64,000 bases of DNA from Cryptomeria japonica (Eukaryota; Streptophyta; Pinopsida; Cupressales; Cupressaceae): assembly GCF_030272615.1 (NCBI RefSeq), contig NC_081412.1, forward strand, positions 685,634,583 to 685,698,582, read 5' to 3'. Every line of letters starts with the position of its first letter. Within the stretch, counting starts at the first letter, position 1. The position numbers and the translations under genes are program-made. Positions 1 through 12,100 of the stretch are shown here, one piece after another. Under the pieces are notes generated by a model. That model searched no databases, was not told the DNA's origin, and was given only the letters and a program-made list of their open reading frames with translations.

Positions 1-310
1 CTAAGTTTCAAGAACCAGTGGGGAAGTTTTCCGCATCTCCATTTGTAAATCCTAGTCACTAAGCGTGTTGATTTGAATGATCCGAGGGACCTTAAAGATC
101 GATTGACCCCTTATCTATGAAATGTTTTGCACCTCTATTTTAATTGATGTATTACAAATGCAAAAACAAACACAATCAACCTTGTTTGAATAGGAAATGC
201 ATCTTCATCCTGCATATTGCATTCACATAGGTCATGTCAAAAATTCATTTGTCTCCACATACATTCTGCAGATCATCATGTCATACAAGTATGCACACTG
301 GGGGCATAAT

Positions 311-680
311 TGAAAAAATCAAAAAAATCATATAAAGTCTTGAAAAAATCCGAAAAATTATATAAAGTCCTGAAAAAATCCAAAAAATCATATAAAGTCC
401 TGAAAAAATGCAAAAACATTGAAAAATTCAAAATCCAAAAACATTGAAAATCATAAAATACCAAAAACATCCATGTAAAGTCTTGAAAAAATCATCCAAA
501 AACATTCAAATATGGAAAACATAACCACCAAAAACATCTGCAAAACAATGCTACAAAAACCAAAAACATCGGATAAAATCCTGAAAAAATCAATCAAAAA
601 CATTCAAATATCGATCCACATAATCCAAAAACATCGAAAAAGCTCTTCGAAAAGAACTAAAAATCAAAAATCAATCAATC
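311..680. repeat. 30-bp tandem repeat grading into a degenerate A-rich repeat
   Basis: Units starting at 311, 341, 371 and 401 share the pattern TGAAAAAATCC, then AAAAAATCA, then TATAAAGTCC (30 bp). To the right the array decays into irregular copies of CCAAAAACAT down to about 680. Reading frames across it are low-complexity Lys/Asn/Ile strings and are not taken as genes. Confidence 0.85.
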
Positions 681-1568
681 AGAAAAACTTGCAATAAAAT
701 GTCTTGTGAGAAACAAATACCCTAGCAGATATCCAACAAACACTTCGCACAAAGTTAACAAAGGATACGACTATCCAGTCAAACATCTGCAATCAACTGA
801 TCAAACTGTCTTATCAATCGTATCATATCCATATCAACGTGATCATTATCTTGTCTTAAACAAAAGAGGATACACTCAAAATCAAACAGGTCAGTCTCAA
901 ATGGGGTCCACAACTTTCTAAGATCAGACATTATCAACCATCACATCAAGCAACTGAGAACGAAGGCACAAGGTCAGTATAGCGACTGAATTTTGTCCGG
1001 GTCAGTCTTTATCTTTTTATCATTTGGTAACATATTGTTCCTATGCTACTCAAGGATGTCTACAAGTGACTAGAGGAGCTATGATGGGCATTATCTTTTT
1101 CTTTGTTTGTTGTTTGTGGTGTGAACCAATGAAATTCTAGGGAAATTGCTCTAGTGGGTGTCTGTGATAGGAGCTTCCAGCTATTGGATGCCACACATAC
1201 CTCGACCCCTAGTGTAATTCCCAAAATGGAGGGTTCACTCCTTGTCTACTACGTGTTTGTTTCTACAATGAGATATCTTTGCATCTTGGTTCCTTATACC
1301 CTGATGTGCTAAGCTTCATTTTTCAATAATAAGGCTCAGTGATGAATATATATTGACGCAATAAAATATGTGACACGGGTTCGTGATTCCTTCAAATTTC
1401 ATTCTCATCTCATTTGCTTATTGATAGTTTGTTGATTTTTAATCTTCTTTCTAAATCACATTCTTTCTATCATCAATCTCTTCTCTCTATCATCTAACAA
1501 ACATTTCTTCAAGGTGTATCTGAGTTAAAATTGGTTCAACCATTATCATACAAAAAAACATTCATATA

Positions 1569-1672
1569 GATTTCATTGCATTCATTATAGATTCATTTGC
1601 ATTCATTATAGATTTCATTGCATTCATTATAGATTCATTTGCATTCATTATAGAGTTTCATTGCATTCATTA
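1569..1672. repeat. 21-bp tandem repeat of two alternating variants
   Basis: Five units of about 21 bp alternate between GATTTCATTGCATTCATTAT and GATTCATTTGCATTCATTAT, so the higher-order unit is about 42 bp. This suggests amplification as a dimer. No coding role is seen. Confidence 0.85.
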
Positions 1673-1884
1673 GCATCATTAATACATACATGTACTACCA
1701 TTGCATTCAGAGTCATATAGAATCAAATAGATATGCACAATAAAACTCATAGCATCATATAAGCATACATGGAAAACAAAACATAAATAGATCACTATCA
1801 AAACCCGCATATCATATATATATAACTCAAAAATGATAATGTGTGTGAATACAATAAATAAGCCCGAAGGCTCAAATAACATGA

Positions 1885-3041
1885 TCAACCAACACTGCCT
1901 CTGTCAGCAGGTGGATCCTATCCACTAGATCCTGCCCCAAGATGTCGAGGTGGTCCCATAACGCCACCACTGCTAGTCCGTCGTGAAGTAGATCTACTCG
2001 ATCTCCTCCCCATAAATGCATTGAAGCTAGGCTCTCTCTAACCCTCAAGGATGGCTCTCTCATATGTCTATCTATAATAAATAGCCTCCTGCGCAACAGT
2101 GAAGTATCTCTCTGCCTGGTCACGTGCATCGGTACCTGCTGTAAAAAGTTGATCAAAGGCATCCATGGTAATCTGACATCTCCGCACTGCCTCATCTCTC
2201 TCCCTCTAGAGAAAATCTCTCTCAACCTCAAGGGCACCATAATTTGCACGGTAGGTCTCTCACTTGACATCTCATCTAGCGACCTCATCCTCCAAACTCT
2301 GGACCTGCGCTCTAAGAGTCTGCAACTCATCCTCCTCACCAACCTATCCTCTCCCACCCTCGACACCAGGCACATCCTCGAGCTCAGGCATATCCTCATC
2401 ATCATCTCTATCCTCACTACTCAATGACTCAGAAGAATCATCGCTATCCTCACTGCTAATAGACTTGGTGTCTTTGCCAATGTCTACATCCTCATCTCCC
2501 TCATCTTCCTCATCTCCCTCACCTCCTCTCTTAGCTCCACCCTCTCCTCCTCCTTTAGCTTCCTCCCCTGCGTCTATCCTCAACCACTGTCTAGGATGGT
2601 GAATCTGTTGTGTTGTAATCGAAACAACAGGATCAGTCAAAAGCATTGGCCTATGCCTAGCAAACCATGCATCATACTCCGTCGTCGCCCTTGGATCCGC
2701 TGCACCTCTACCCCAACCCCAGAGTAATGGCTGCAGAGAATCAAACTCAGTAGAAGCAACATGTGGTTGTATACAAACACCCCAATTAGATACCTCCCGC
2801 GATACACGAGCAAAATAAGCAATAACCACTAGTGTCACCTGTACCTCACCAAACTATCTCAGAACCCGCCCTGGAAGATACATCTCGATAATCCCCTGGG
2901 TCTCAAAATTCCTACCAATAAGATATCTCTGATGTTGACAGAAAGGCAAGTGTACTGCATCATCCTCCCAACTGGGGCAATCTAAGTATGGTCTCCAAAT
3001 AAAATGCTGCAATATGTCAAACTGATGTCTCCAATACAAGG
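1885..3041 (-). pseudogene. Plant mobile domain (PMD) protein pseudogene, C-terminal segment
   Basis: The - strand encodes the end of a PMD (MAIN/MAIL-like, aminotransferase-like) domain. Visible landmarks are an IWRPYLDC block, a cysteine-containing spacer, and an ERVLRQFG-type motif interrupted by TAG at 2854-2856 (seen as GRVLR-stop-FGEVQ). A WFARHRPML block, an acidic Glu/Asp/Ser-rich linker (about 2370-2560) and a predicted coiled coil follow. The frame carries further stops (TAG at 2344-2346 and several TGA below it) and ends at TGA 1885-1887. The CAAGG at 3037-3041 is the left target duplication of E1, so this segment was once continuous with 16,775-17,316. PMD proteins are known both as plant silencing factors and as cargo of transposons. 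Here it sits antisense inside a retroelement and is dead. Confidence 0.75.
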
Positions 3042-3807
3042 TGTATATGGTGAAAATGGATAACAATAATAACAATATTGAAAGACTAAAATGGATTCAA
3101 CCACTAAACCCTAGCCTAACAATGAACAAAGATCCACCATAACATATGAAGATAACCTAAGACAATGCAAATAACTCAAAATCACAAAGATTATACCATC
3201 ACATGTCCAATAGGGTTTTGATCTCCATTCTTCCTATCTCCATTGATCTTGCTTGATATACTTGCTCTTAGATTTTTGTATGCACAAGAGCTCAACAAAG
3301 AACGGAATGTGGTTGCAAGTGGAATTGTAGTGTAGTCAATTGATCAAGTAGTTAGGGTTTGACAATGAAGAAAGCATCTCCTTAAATAGAAGACACAATA
3401 TGAAATGGAGGGTTAAGATTGAGAGGTGTAAAAATAGAGGTCGGCTAGGATTAGAGGGTAGGTAAAAGAAATAGTAAAATAATGAAAGAGGTAGGTAGTG
3501 TATGAATTAAGAGATGAATGACATGTGTCATGTGTGGAAAAGGATAATGAATTAATTAAATAAATAAAGATTTATTTAATTAATAGAAGAAGTAGGACAA
3601 TTAAATAAATAAAATATTTATTTAATTTAGGAAAGGGATAATTTAAATAAATAAATGTATTTATTTAAATGAGAAATAAGGCTAGAAGAGGATAAATGAA
3701 TTAATTAAATAAATAAAAATTTATTTAATTAATAGAAGAATTAGGCTTAGATAATTAAATAAATAAAATATTTATTTAATTAGACTGGACAATTTTAGGT
3801 GTCTACA
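3042..3807 (-). repeat. E1 3' LTR
   Basis: In element orientation it begins TGTAGACACC and ends CCATATACA. It contains five AT-rich palindromes of the AATTAAATAAAT/ATTTATTTAATT kind at about 3551, 3600, 3641, 3706 and 3751. A TATA-like CTATTTAAGGA (reverse strand, about 3381-3391) may be the promoter. It differs from the 5' LTR at about two bases. Confidence 0.95.
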
Positions 3808-3821
3808 TTTTGCCCCTCTTT
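3808..3821 (-). other. E1 polypurine tract
   Basis: On the element strand the sequence AAAGAGGGGCAAAA directly precedes the LTR start TGTAGACACC. This is the expected primer position for plus-strand synthesis. Confidence 0.9.
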
Positions 3822-3853
3822 GAGACAATGCGGCTTGTCGCGTTGTTTCAAAG
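3818..3853 (-). other. PPT-abutting hairpin of E1
   Basis: The arms CTTTGAGACAATGCG (3818-3832) and CGCGTTGTTTCAAAG (3839-3853) enclose a 6-nt loop and pair at 13 of 15 positions. The arm next to the LTR overlaps the start of the polypurine tract. Equivalent hairpins occur in three other gypsy-type elements of this window. Confidence 0.8.
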
Positions 3854-6124
3854 AAGATAAGATGAACTGATACAAAGTTGCCCCAGTATGGGAATGATAT
3901 GCCCCCTCGAGAGATTGGATGAAAAAGTCTGGAAAGAGTGCAGACAATCTCTCGATAAGAAAGACAGGATAGAATGGACTGATCAGATAAAGTGACAAAG
4001 TCACGGGATAAGGAAGACTGACTCGGGAAATGAAGACGAGGGCTAGGCTAGGCTATAAGATAGACCACGGGCAAAAGACATCCTCATTGTCATCCACACC
4101 CTTAGAAGATCACAGTGCAAAGCGAGAAAAGAGCAGCAGCAGTCAGCAGCGATGGCATTCATTCATAGATTCGACCGTGTCCGCCGATTCCAGCGACCAG
4201 CCGATGCAGGAGAGCCGGTAAGTACCCAAAAACCTCCTCGTACTTTCACGCATTTCGAGGGAGCCGCAGGAGACAGGCATCCAGCGGTGGGGTTATGGGG
4301 CCTCCACCACCACCAGAGAGACAGGGGGATCCCGGGGCGGGTCCTTCTATAGCTCAGACTCCGTCGAGGCCAGGCGGCTCCAAGGGAGGGAGTTCCTCAT
4401 AGCTATAGTGGGCTCCCATTGTATCAGTATATGTATCATTGTTGTATTGTAGACACCTGCGGGTGATTCTTTTGTAGCCATATGATTCTTTTGACATCAT
4501 TGTATCATGACACTTTTTGATTATATATGAGAGATGATCCATTTTTTGCGGCAGCTATATGCATGTGTACCTTATGTGATGAGATGTTCTTATGTGATAT
4601 ATGTTTTATGATATGGATGCTTATATGATGCAATGCAATATATTTTTGTTCTTTTATGTTGTATATGTAATGCATGATGCAAATGTGAATGTATGTAATG
4701 CAAATGAATATGATAATGCAAATGATTATTTACATAATGAAAATGTGAAATGTGCTAACATGTGTTGTATGCAGGATGTGATGCAATTGTGATATCTATA
4801 TGTATGTATGAAATGCTTATATGTGGTGATGCAAGTGTAACTATATGAAATGCACATGTTTTTGGTGTGTCATTATACTCAGTCATCTGATAGCGGGCTA
4901 CACGGACTCGAGAAGGACAATGGAAGTCAATCAAGAAAGGGGGATGGAAGACAGAAGATATGAACATGAAAGAGCTTATTGTGCGTTATCATCATTGAGC
5001 TTATTATGGAAAAATAGGTTATGACAATCGAGGCATATGTTCGGCCCAGAAAGTCATTGTACCTGTTTGCATGGAGATAAGACAGTCACAAACAAGGAAT
5101 GCCCCAGTTCATACTAGACTCACAGTGTCCTCATATCCTTGGACAAGTCATAGCATTACTAAAAGACAATCGACAGACAGCAAATGCAAATAGGTGACGA
5201 TACCCCATCCTCGCCTTTCTAGTCAAAGACATCCTGGAGATAGAATCTCTAGTCAAAGACATCCTGGAAAAGCTAAAAGACATGTCACCAAAAAGATAAA
5301 ATCAAAAGAAAACCAAGACTCGACACCAACATCCACTGTAGTCCTCAAGTTTAGTGTCTCTTGTCACTTGTATAAGTCGAATTTTGATTGTGGTCACAAT
5401 GTTCACTTTCACAAAAAGGATAGATAGCACTGAACCATAATGTTGTCTGAGTCTGTTGAAAGATTTGATTTTGTTGAAGCTCATTGTTGCTGCTGTGTCT
5501 CCTTTGAAACTGACTGAATCCATGAAACTGATACTTTATTGCGGAGAAGATGGAACTTTATTGTGGACTGGCGATGCAGATGTTGCTTTATTGCGGATTG
5601 TGCGCGGATAGACTTGAAGGAAGTTGGAAGAAACTGTATTCCTCGAAACATGTGATGTTCTTAGTTCCACACCCATTACTAGACGTAGGAATTGGTCGTA
5701 GTCACAGATAGGATCTGATTTATTATGGATGGAAAAGGGAGTGAAAAGGGAGGGTTATTATGAATGGCTAACCAATCTTAGGTAGATCAATAACAAGCCA
5801 TGATGGGAATGGGTAAGTTTATTGTGAACGAATAGGTCGTGAGTGTGTGCAAAGTGAAAGGATGAAAGTGAATCCTGAAGGAGGGAGGAGCAAAGTCTCT
5901 ACGCATGGCGCTGGTGACCCAGTTTTCACCATGGTACTTGCCCAGGGCGCCACCGAAGTGGTTTTCACCGTTGGACGAAATTATTTCTCTTTACTTTTCT
6001 CGATTTTTCAATTTTTTTGTTGTCACAAGGCGCCTGTTTGCCAGGTTTTCACCAAGTAACGATTTTTTTGTTTTATAATTTTTTGATTTTTTTTTGTATT
6101 TTTGAATTAGGATATTCCGATGAG
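3854..6124 (-). other. E1 3' region between integrase and polypurine tract
   Basis: About 2.3 kb without a credible gene. It holds ATGCAAATG-type short repeats (about 4620-4790), a 27-28-bp duplication around CTAGTCAAAGACATCCTGGA (5219-5270) and three copies of a micro-hairpin motif (5907-6053). Small open frames in it are not supported by any recognisable domain. Confidence 0.7.
5907..6053 (-). repeat. Three micro-hairpin motifs (GCG-stem-loop-stem-TTTTCACC) in the E1 3' region
   Basis: On the + strand, constant GGCG and TTTTCACC flank a 4-bp stem that differs each time yet stays complementary: CTGG/CCAG (5911-5922), CCAC/GTGG (5950-5961) and CCTG/CAGG (6033-6045). Two more copies lie in the E1 coding region near 9471 and 9534. 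On the element strand each reads GGTGAAAA-stem-loop-stem-CGC. Confidence 0.75.
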
Positions 6125-9100
6125 CTATGTGTAGAACCTGCGAAGGTGCATGCTGTTGATAGGCTCCTCCAAAGGTTCACCTTCTGTAGTAGAGAGCTGA
6201 TATGCCCCAGATCCATATGCTGTTGTGATGATGTAAGGACCAAGCCAGTTTGGTTCGAACTTGCCCTTCTTATCTCTGTCTTGCTGATTTTTGGGGTTCT
6301 CTCTGAGGACTAAGTCACCTACCTCAAATGTGCGAGGCTTGACCTTGTGATTGTAACTGCGACTCATTCGTTGTTGGTAAGCCTTGAGATGATTAAAAGC
6401 AGTGTGTCGTCGTTCCTCCAACAGTTCTAGTTCTTGTAAGCGAGAGACCCTGTAGTCTTCATCGTTGATTATGTTTCTCAAGGAGACCCCTAAAGAAGGT
6501 AGCTCGACCTCAATAGGCAAGATGGCTTCAGCGCCATAGACAAGTGAGTAGGGTGTAGCTCCTATAGGTGTGTGGACACTGGTACGATAAGCCCAAAGTG
6601 CGGGATTGAGTTGGACATGCCAGTTACGGCCAGCGTCGTCGACTGTCTTTTTAAGGATTTTGAGAATTGTTTTGTTAGACGCCTCAGCTTGGCCATTACC
6701 TTGGGGGTAGTATGGTGTGGAGAAACGGTGAGAGATATGGAAGCGCTCACAGATTTCACGAACATCCTGGTTCTTGAAAGGACGCCCGTTATCGGTGATA
6801 ATGGAAGTAGGAATCCCGTATCGGCAAATGATGTAGTTCAGGATGAAAGTAGCGATTTGTTTCCCAGTGACTTGTGTGAGAGGCACAGCTTCAATCCACT
6901 TTGTGAAATACTTTGTGGCTGTGATAATGAATTTATGTCCATTGGAAGAAGGAGGGTGAATCTTGCCTATGAGATCGAGTCCCCACTGACAAAAGGGCCA
7001 AGGAGATGCAAGTGGCTGTAGTTCTTGTGCTGGTGCATGTATAAGGTCTCCATGAATTTGACACTGCTTACACTTCTTGACAAACTGATATGCATCTTTT
7101 TCCATAGTAGGCCAGTAGTATCCAGTCCTGATGAGTTTCTTGGCCAAGGTAGGACCACTAGTATGCGGACCACATATCCCTTCGTGCACTTCTCGTAACG
7201 CAATCTGAGCTTTGTCACTCTCTAAACATCTAAGAAGGGTGCCATCTAGACCTTGTCGGTATAGGATATCAGCTAGGATAACGTATCGGGAGGATTGGCG
7301 AATGAAAGTGCGGCGTTGGTTGTTCGATAGATCGGGAGGTAAGATATTGTCACGAAGGTATGTGAATATGGAACCATATAACTGGGATTCAGGACCAACA
7401 ACACATATCATTTCCGTAGGAGTGATCTCATATGACGGAATCAGCAGGTTGTCAACCAGGAACTCATAGCAGGTCTCATTTTGCGGTAGATCAATGAGCG
7501 AAGCAATTGTAGCCATGGCATCAGCAGCGCGATTCTGTTCTCTTGGTATCTGCTCAAACTCTATCTTTGCAAAGTGTTGTTTCAGATCATCTACCAGTTG
7601 TTTGTAAGGCATTAGCTTTTCATCTTTTGTTTGATAATCATCAGTTGCTTGACGGATGACAAGTTGAGAATCCCCAAAAACACGAAGTTCTTGGATCTTC
7701 CACTGAACTGCAATTCTTAGCCCAGTTGTTAATGCCTCATATTCCGCTATATTGTTGGTGCATGGAAATGATAAGCGGTATGACTTTGGTATAGAATCGC
7801 CTTGGGGAGTTATAAAGAGTATACCCGCTCCTGCCCCATGCTGTGTGTATGAGCCATCAAAGTATAGTTGCCATGGCTTTGCAGGTGATATTGTTAGAAT
7901 GGACTCATCTGGAAATTCTGACTGTAGAGGAACATCATCTATCATGGTAGCATCTGCCAGTTGATCTGTGATGGCTTGTCCTTTTATGGCCTTTCTGTCC
8001 ACGTATTCAATGTCGAATTCACTCAAAATCATTACCCACTTGGCCAGTCGCCCAGTAAGTGTAGCTTTGTTGAGAAGATATTTTAGTGGATCAATTCTGG
8101 CAATCAACTTAGTCTTGTGAGTGAGCATGTAATGTCGTAATTTTTGTGAAGCAAAGACCACAGCGAGACATGCACGCTCAATTGGTGTGTAGTTCAGCTC
8201 ATATCCCACCAATGTGCGACTGATATAGTAGACTGCTTTTTCCTTGTCGTCAGGTATTTGTTGTGCTAGGAGTGCCCCCAGTGCTGTTGGAGTAGCTGAT
8301 ATGTAAAGTAGCAATGGTTGATCTGGAATTGGTGGCATCAAAACTGGCGGGTTCAAAAGATAGTCTTTGAGTGCCTGAAAAGCCTGTTGACAGTTCTCAT
8401 CCCATTTGAACTTGATGTTTTTGTGTAGCAGGTGCTGGAAAGGATTGCACTTATCTGCAAGTTGTGCTATGAATCTTCGTATGGACTGGAGTCTCCCTTG
8501 TAAAGACCGAAGTTGACTGATATTCTTGGGTGGCGGCATGTCCAAGATAGCCTTGACTTTTGCTGGATCAGCTTCTATTCCTCTTTTAGACACAATGAAT
8601 CCTAGGAGCTTCCCGGAGGTTACTCCAAAGACACATTTCTTTGGGTTTAATCTTACCTTGTATTTTTCCAGCCTATCAAAAGCAACTGAAAGTATGTCCA
8701 AGTGTGTATTTCTGTCTATTGATTTAACCAAAAGGTCGTCAACATAATCTTCCACCGTTACATGCATGAGATCATGGAAGATAGTAGTCATAGCTCGTTG
8801 ATACGTGGCACCTGCATTTTTCAGCCCAAAGGGCATGACATTCCAGCAGAAGGTTCCCCATGGACAAGTAAATGATGTTTTATGTTGATCTTCAGGTGCA
8901 ATCCTAATCTGATTATATCCAGAGAATCCGTCCATTAAAGATAACATCTCATGGCCTGCTGTGAGATCAACAATTAAATCAATGTTTGGTAATGGGAAAT
9001 CGTCCTTCGGACAAGCCTTGTTGATATCCCAGAAGTCTGTACATATTCGGATGCTACGATCTGGTTTGCTAACAGGTACTAAGTTGGAAATCCATTCAGG

Positions 9101-12100
9101 ATAATCAATTGGGCGTATGAATCTGACATCCAGTAATTTCTCCAGCTCTGCCTTGACTAATAATGCCACTTGTGGATGCATTTTCCTCAATTTCTGTTTT
9201 ACTGGTTTTGCCCCCGGTTTGACTGTTAAATGATGCATTACTAAATCGGGGTCTAGTCCAGGCATATCAGCATAAGACCATGCGAAGTTGACTTGTCGTT
9301 CCTTAAAGAAGCTTATGAACCTTGCTTTCTCGGCCTCTGTCAATGATTGAGCCAAAAATATGTTATGTGGAACCTCTGTTGTACCAATGTTTGTCTTTAT
9401 AGTCTCCTCTACCAACATGGATGATTTTTCCTCGTATGATGCTGGGAGAATGTCAAGCCTTCCATCTTCGGGCGCCTCAGAGAGGTTTTCACCCTCAGAT
9501 ACGTCCTTTCTTTTTACTTTTTTAGAGTCAGATAGCGCCACAGTGTGGTTTTCGCCATAAGACCCTTGTTTTGTTTTTATTTTCACATTTTTGCGACTAG
9601 AAGGCCCAACACCCTCACCAAAGTATGCCATGTTATTAAGCTCTATGGCGTATCCTGCTTTATGGTCTCCAAGAGGAAGATCATCGCGAATGCCAAGATA
9701 ATCGACAATAGCTTCGTCATTTTGAAATGTATCAAGCTGTGCTGGTCCATCCTGATCCCAGTCAATGAGTTGGGGGTGAACGAGGGGAAGGTCTTTAGTG
9801 TTTTCAGAGTTCGCAAGGCTAATAGTGAAGATGTGGTTATATTCAGGTATGTCAAGATAGTCATCGAGGTCGTCAATGGCACTCTCCTCATCAGTTTCGA
9901 TCGTGAGTGAGTCCAAATTATCATCACTAGTAGCACCCTCAGGGACAGGTGTCCTCATCCTATGTGATCTTGACCTAGGGCCTTGAAATGAATCTTGTGC
10001 GGGATCCTTATAGGTCGGTTCTTGACTAACTCTGAATTTCTTGTAAAACTCCTCCTCCTCTGTAGGTTCCTCTGGCTCTCTAAATGTCTCGTTGAGCTCA
10101 TAGTCGCTGGAGGATTTGTCTGAACTCCATTCCCATTCGTTGGAATCTGTAGAATAGTCATCTTCTTGTTGAACTTCAGCCACTTTGACTCGCCATATCT
10201 GTTTTGTTCTTTTATTGTGAATCTTGGGATTTAGAAAACCAAGCCCCTTGGAGCGTTCCCTTCTTGTAGTTAGCTCAGGTTGTAAAGGCTCCATGACACC
10301 TTCTTTGCGTAGTCCAAGAGGACTCTTTCCATCATACCCGAATCTTTGCAAAATTTTGAAACCTTTGCCATAGTTCTCACAGGGTATTATAATTTGATCA
10401 TGTGTATCTTCTTCAGCGTCCTTATATAGCATTTTATATAAATTTTCTTCCTCTAGTTCGCCCCATTTTTGAAAGACGGTAGGATCCCATTTGAGTAGCA
10501 TGATGGAGATTTGCTTATTAGGATGTGGCCTCCCATATTCCTTGGGAGAGGTCATGACTTGTCGTAAGAACATTGTTTGATTCAGAGTGTATTCTCCCAT
10601 GCCTTTGTCTTGAAACTTGGCTCTAAGTTCACCTTGTTTGGATGTCGAGGGCTTTAATGACTCAGGATCGATATATGCTGAAGAAGGAGTAGCCTCACAA
10701 TTGCTGGGAATGATAGTCTCAGTATGTGATCTCAAGTTATTGCAATATATGAATGGATTTGGATCACCATTGACCGTTACCTTGACTCCATTATGAGGAA
10801 ACTTAATGCATTGGTGGTATGTTGATGGGACTGCCCTCATTTCATGAATCCACGGACATCCTAGCAATATGTTATACGTGAGGTCTAGATCCAGGACTTG
10901 ACAAACCACATCCTTTGTGACTGGCCCTATTCTTAGTGGTAAGATGACCGTGCCCTTGGACGAACGCTCTTCATCATCATAAGCCTTAATAGTGATTTGG
11001 TTTGTAGAATTTACAGCTTTGTCAGAATATCCCAATTGTCTGATGGTGCTCAATGTACAAATATTAAGACCTGCTCCTCCATCTATCAGGACTCGTTTTA
11101 TTCGGTGTTTATGTATGAAGGCTTCAATATGTAGAGGTGCATTATGAGGCTGACTTATGGAGGCGTCATCGGCTTCTGTGAATGTGAGGGAGTGTGGAAC
11201 GGATAAATATCCCACCATGGCTTGAAACTGGTCCACGTTTAGATCAGTAGGGACAGCAGTATCTCTCAAGGTTTTGTCAAGGACAACTTTATGTGCAGGA
11301 GATATACGCAAGAGCTCAAGAATAGAGATGAGTGCGGGTGTTTTCCCTAATTGCTCTACAAGGTCGTACTCAGGCTTAGTTGACGGAAGATTGGTATTCT
11401 TAGTAGAGGTACCTGGCAATGTGATCTTACCTCGACGGGTTGTAACATGACATTCAGAGGTAGATGCGGACGAAGATCCCACACCTTTTAGGACAATTTT
11501 AGGTCGCTGAGGAGGATTCTCAGGATTTTTATTTTTGATAGTAATGGTAGAGATATGATTGTCCATTGAGATGTGATTAATAGTGGAATCATAATTGTAA
11601 GATGCTCTGGTGTAATTGGCTTGATCATCTGTGACTTTGCCTTTTCCTTTGTCATGTTTTGGGAATGGTTCCTTAAACACCTCATGCTCTTGATTAGATG
11701 AATGTCCCTCAATCTCAATATCTCCTCTGTCAATGAGATCTTGTACAATGTTTTTCAATCGATGGCAATTACTTGTCTTGTGACCCTTGCTCTTATGAAA
11801 CTCACAATATTCATCATCATTCCACCAATTCGGTTTTACCTTTGGTTCATATGGAGGAAAATCTGGGACCGTGATCACTTTGTTTGCTACAAGCTTTTTG
11901 AATACTGATTCAAGTGGTTCTCCCAATGGAGTGTACTTCCTTCGTGGTTTAGCAGCCGTTTGATTGTTCACTTGATTGTTGGTAGAACTTGAACCAGAAA
12001 AGACGAACTTTGGTCTTACTGTATTGGCATCAACAACACCATCATTAACCGTGTTCTTGTTCTTGTTCCAAAATTTTGGTTTGTCCTTTCCTTTGAAGTC

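Larger units (their letters stand above)
1..1884. other. Non-coding DNA left of the PMD pseudogene, probably interior of host element D
   Basis: I recognise no gene here. The stretch is AT-rich, with short tandem repeats at 311-680 and 1569-1672. The phrase CTGGGGGCATAA near 297-308 resembles the G-rich, GGGGGCATA-type phrase found near the 3' ends of the gypsy elements in this window. Because it lies between the end of the antisense PMD pseudogene and the window edge, I infer that it is interior sequence of host element D between its pol region (outside the window) and the PMD cargo gene. No protease, reverse transcriptase or integrase motif is visible. Confidence 0.4.

Noticed and set aside
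276-921. Small frames at the left end
   Set aside because: Low-complexity translations of the 30-bp A-rich repeat and its flank, without any domain.
2149-2602. Overlapping + strand frames with Ser/Pro-rich translation
   Set aside because: They are the reverse of the acidic and coiled-coil part of the PMD pseudogene on the - strand and show no domain of their own.
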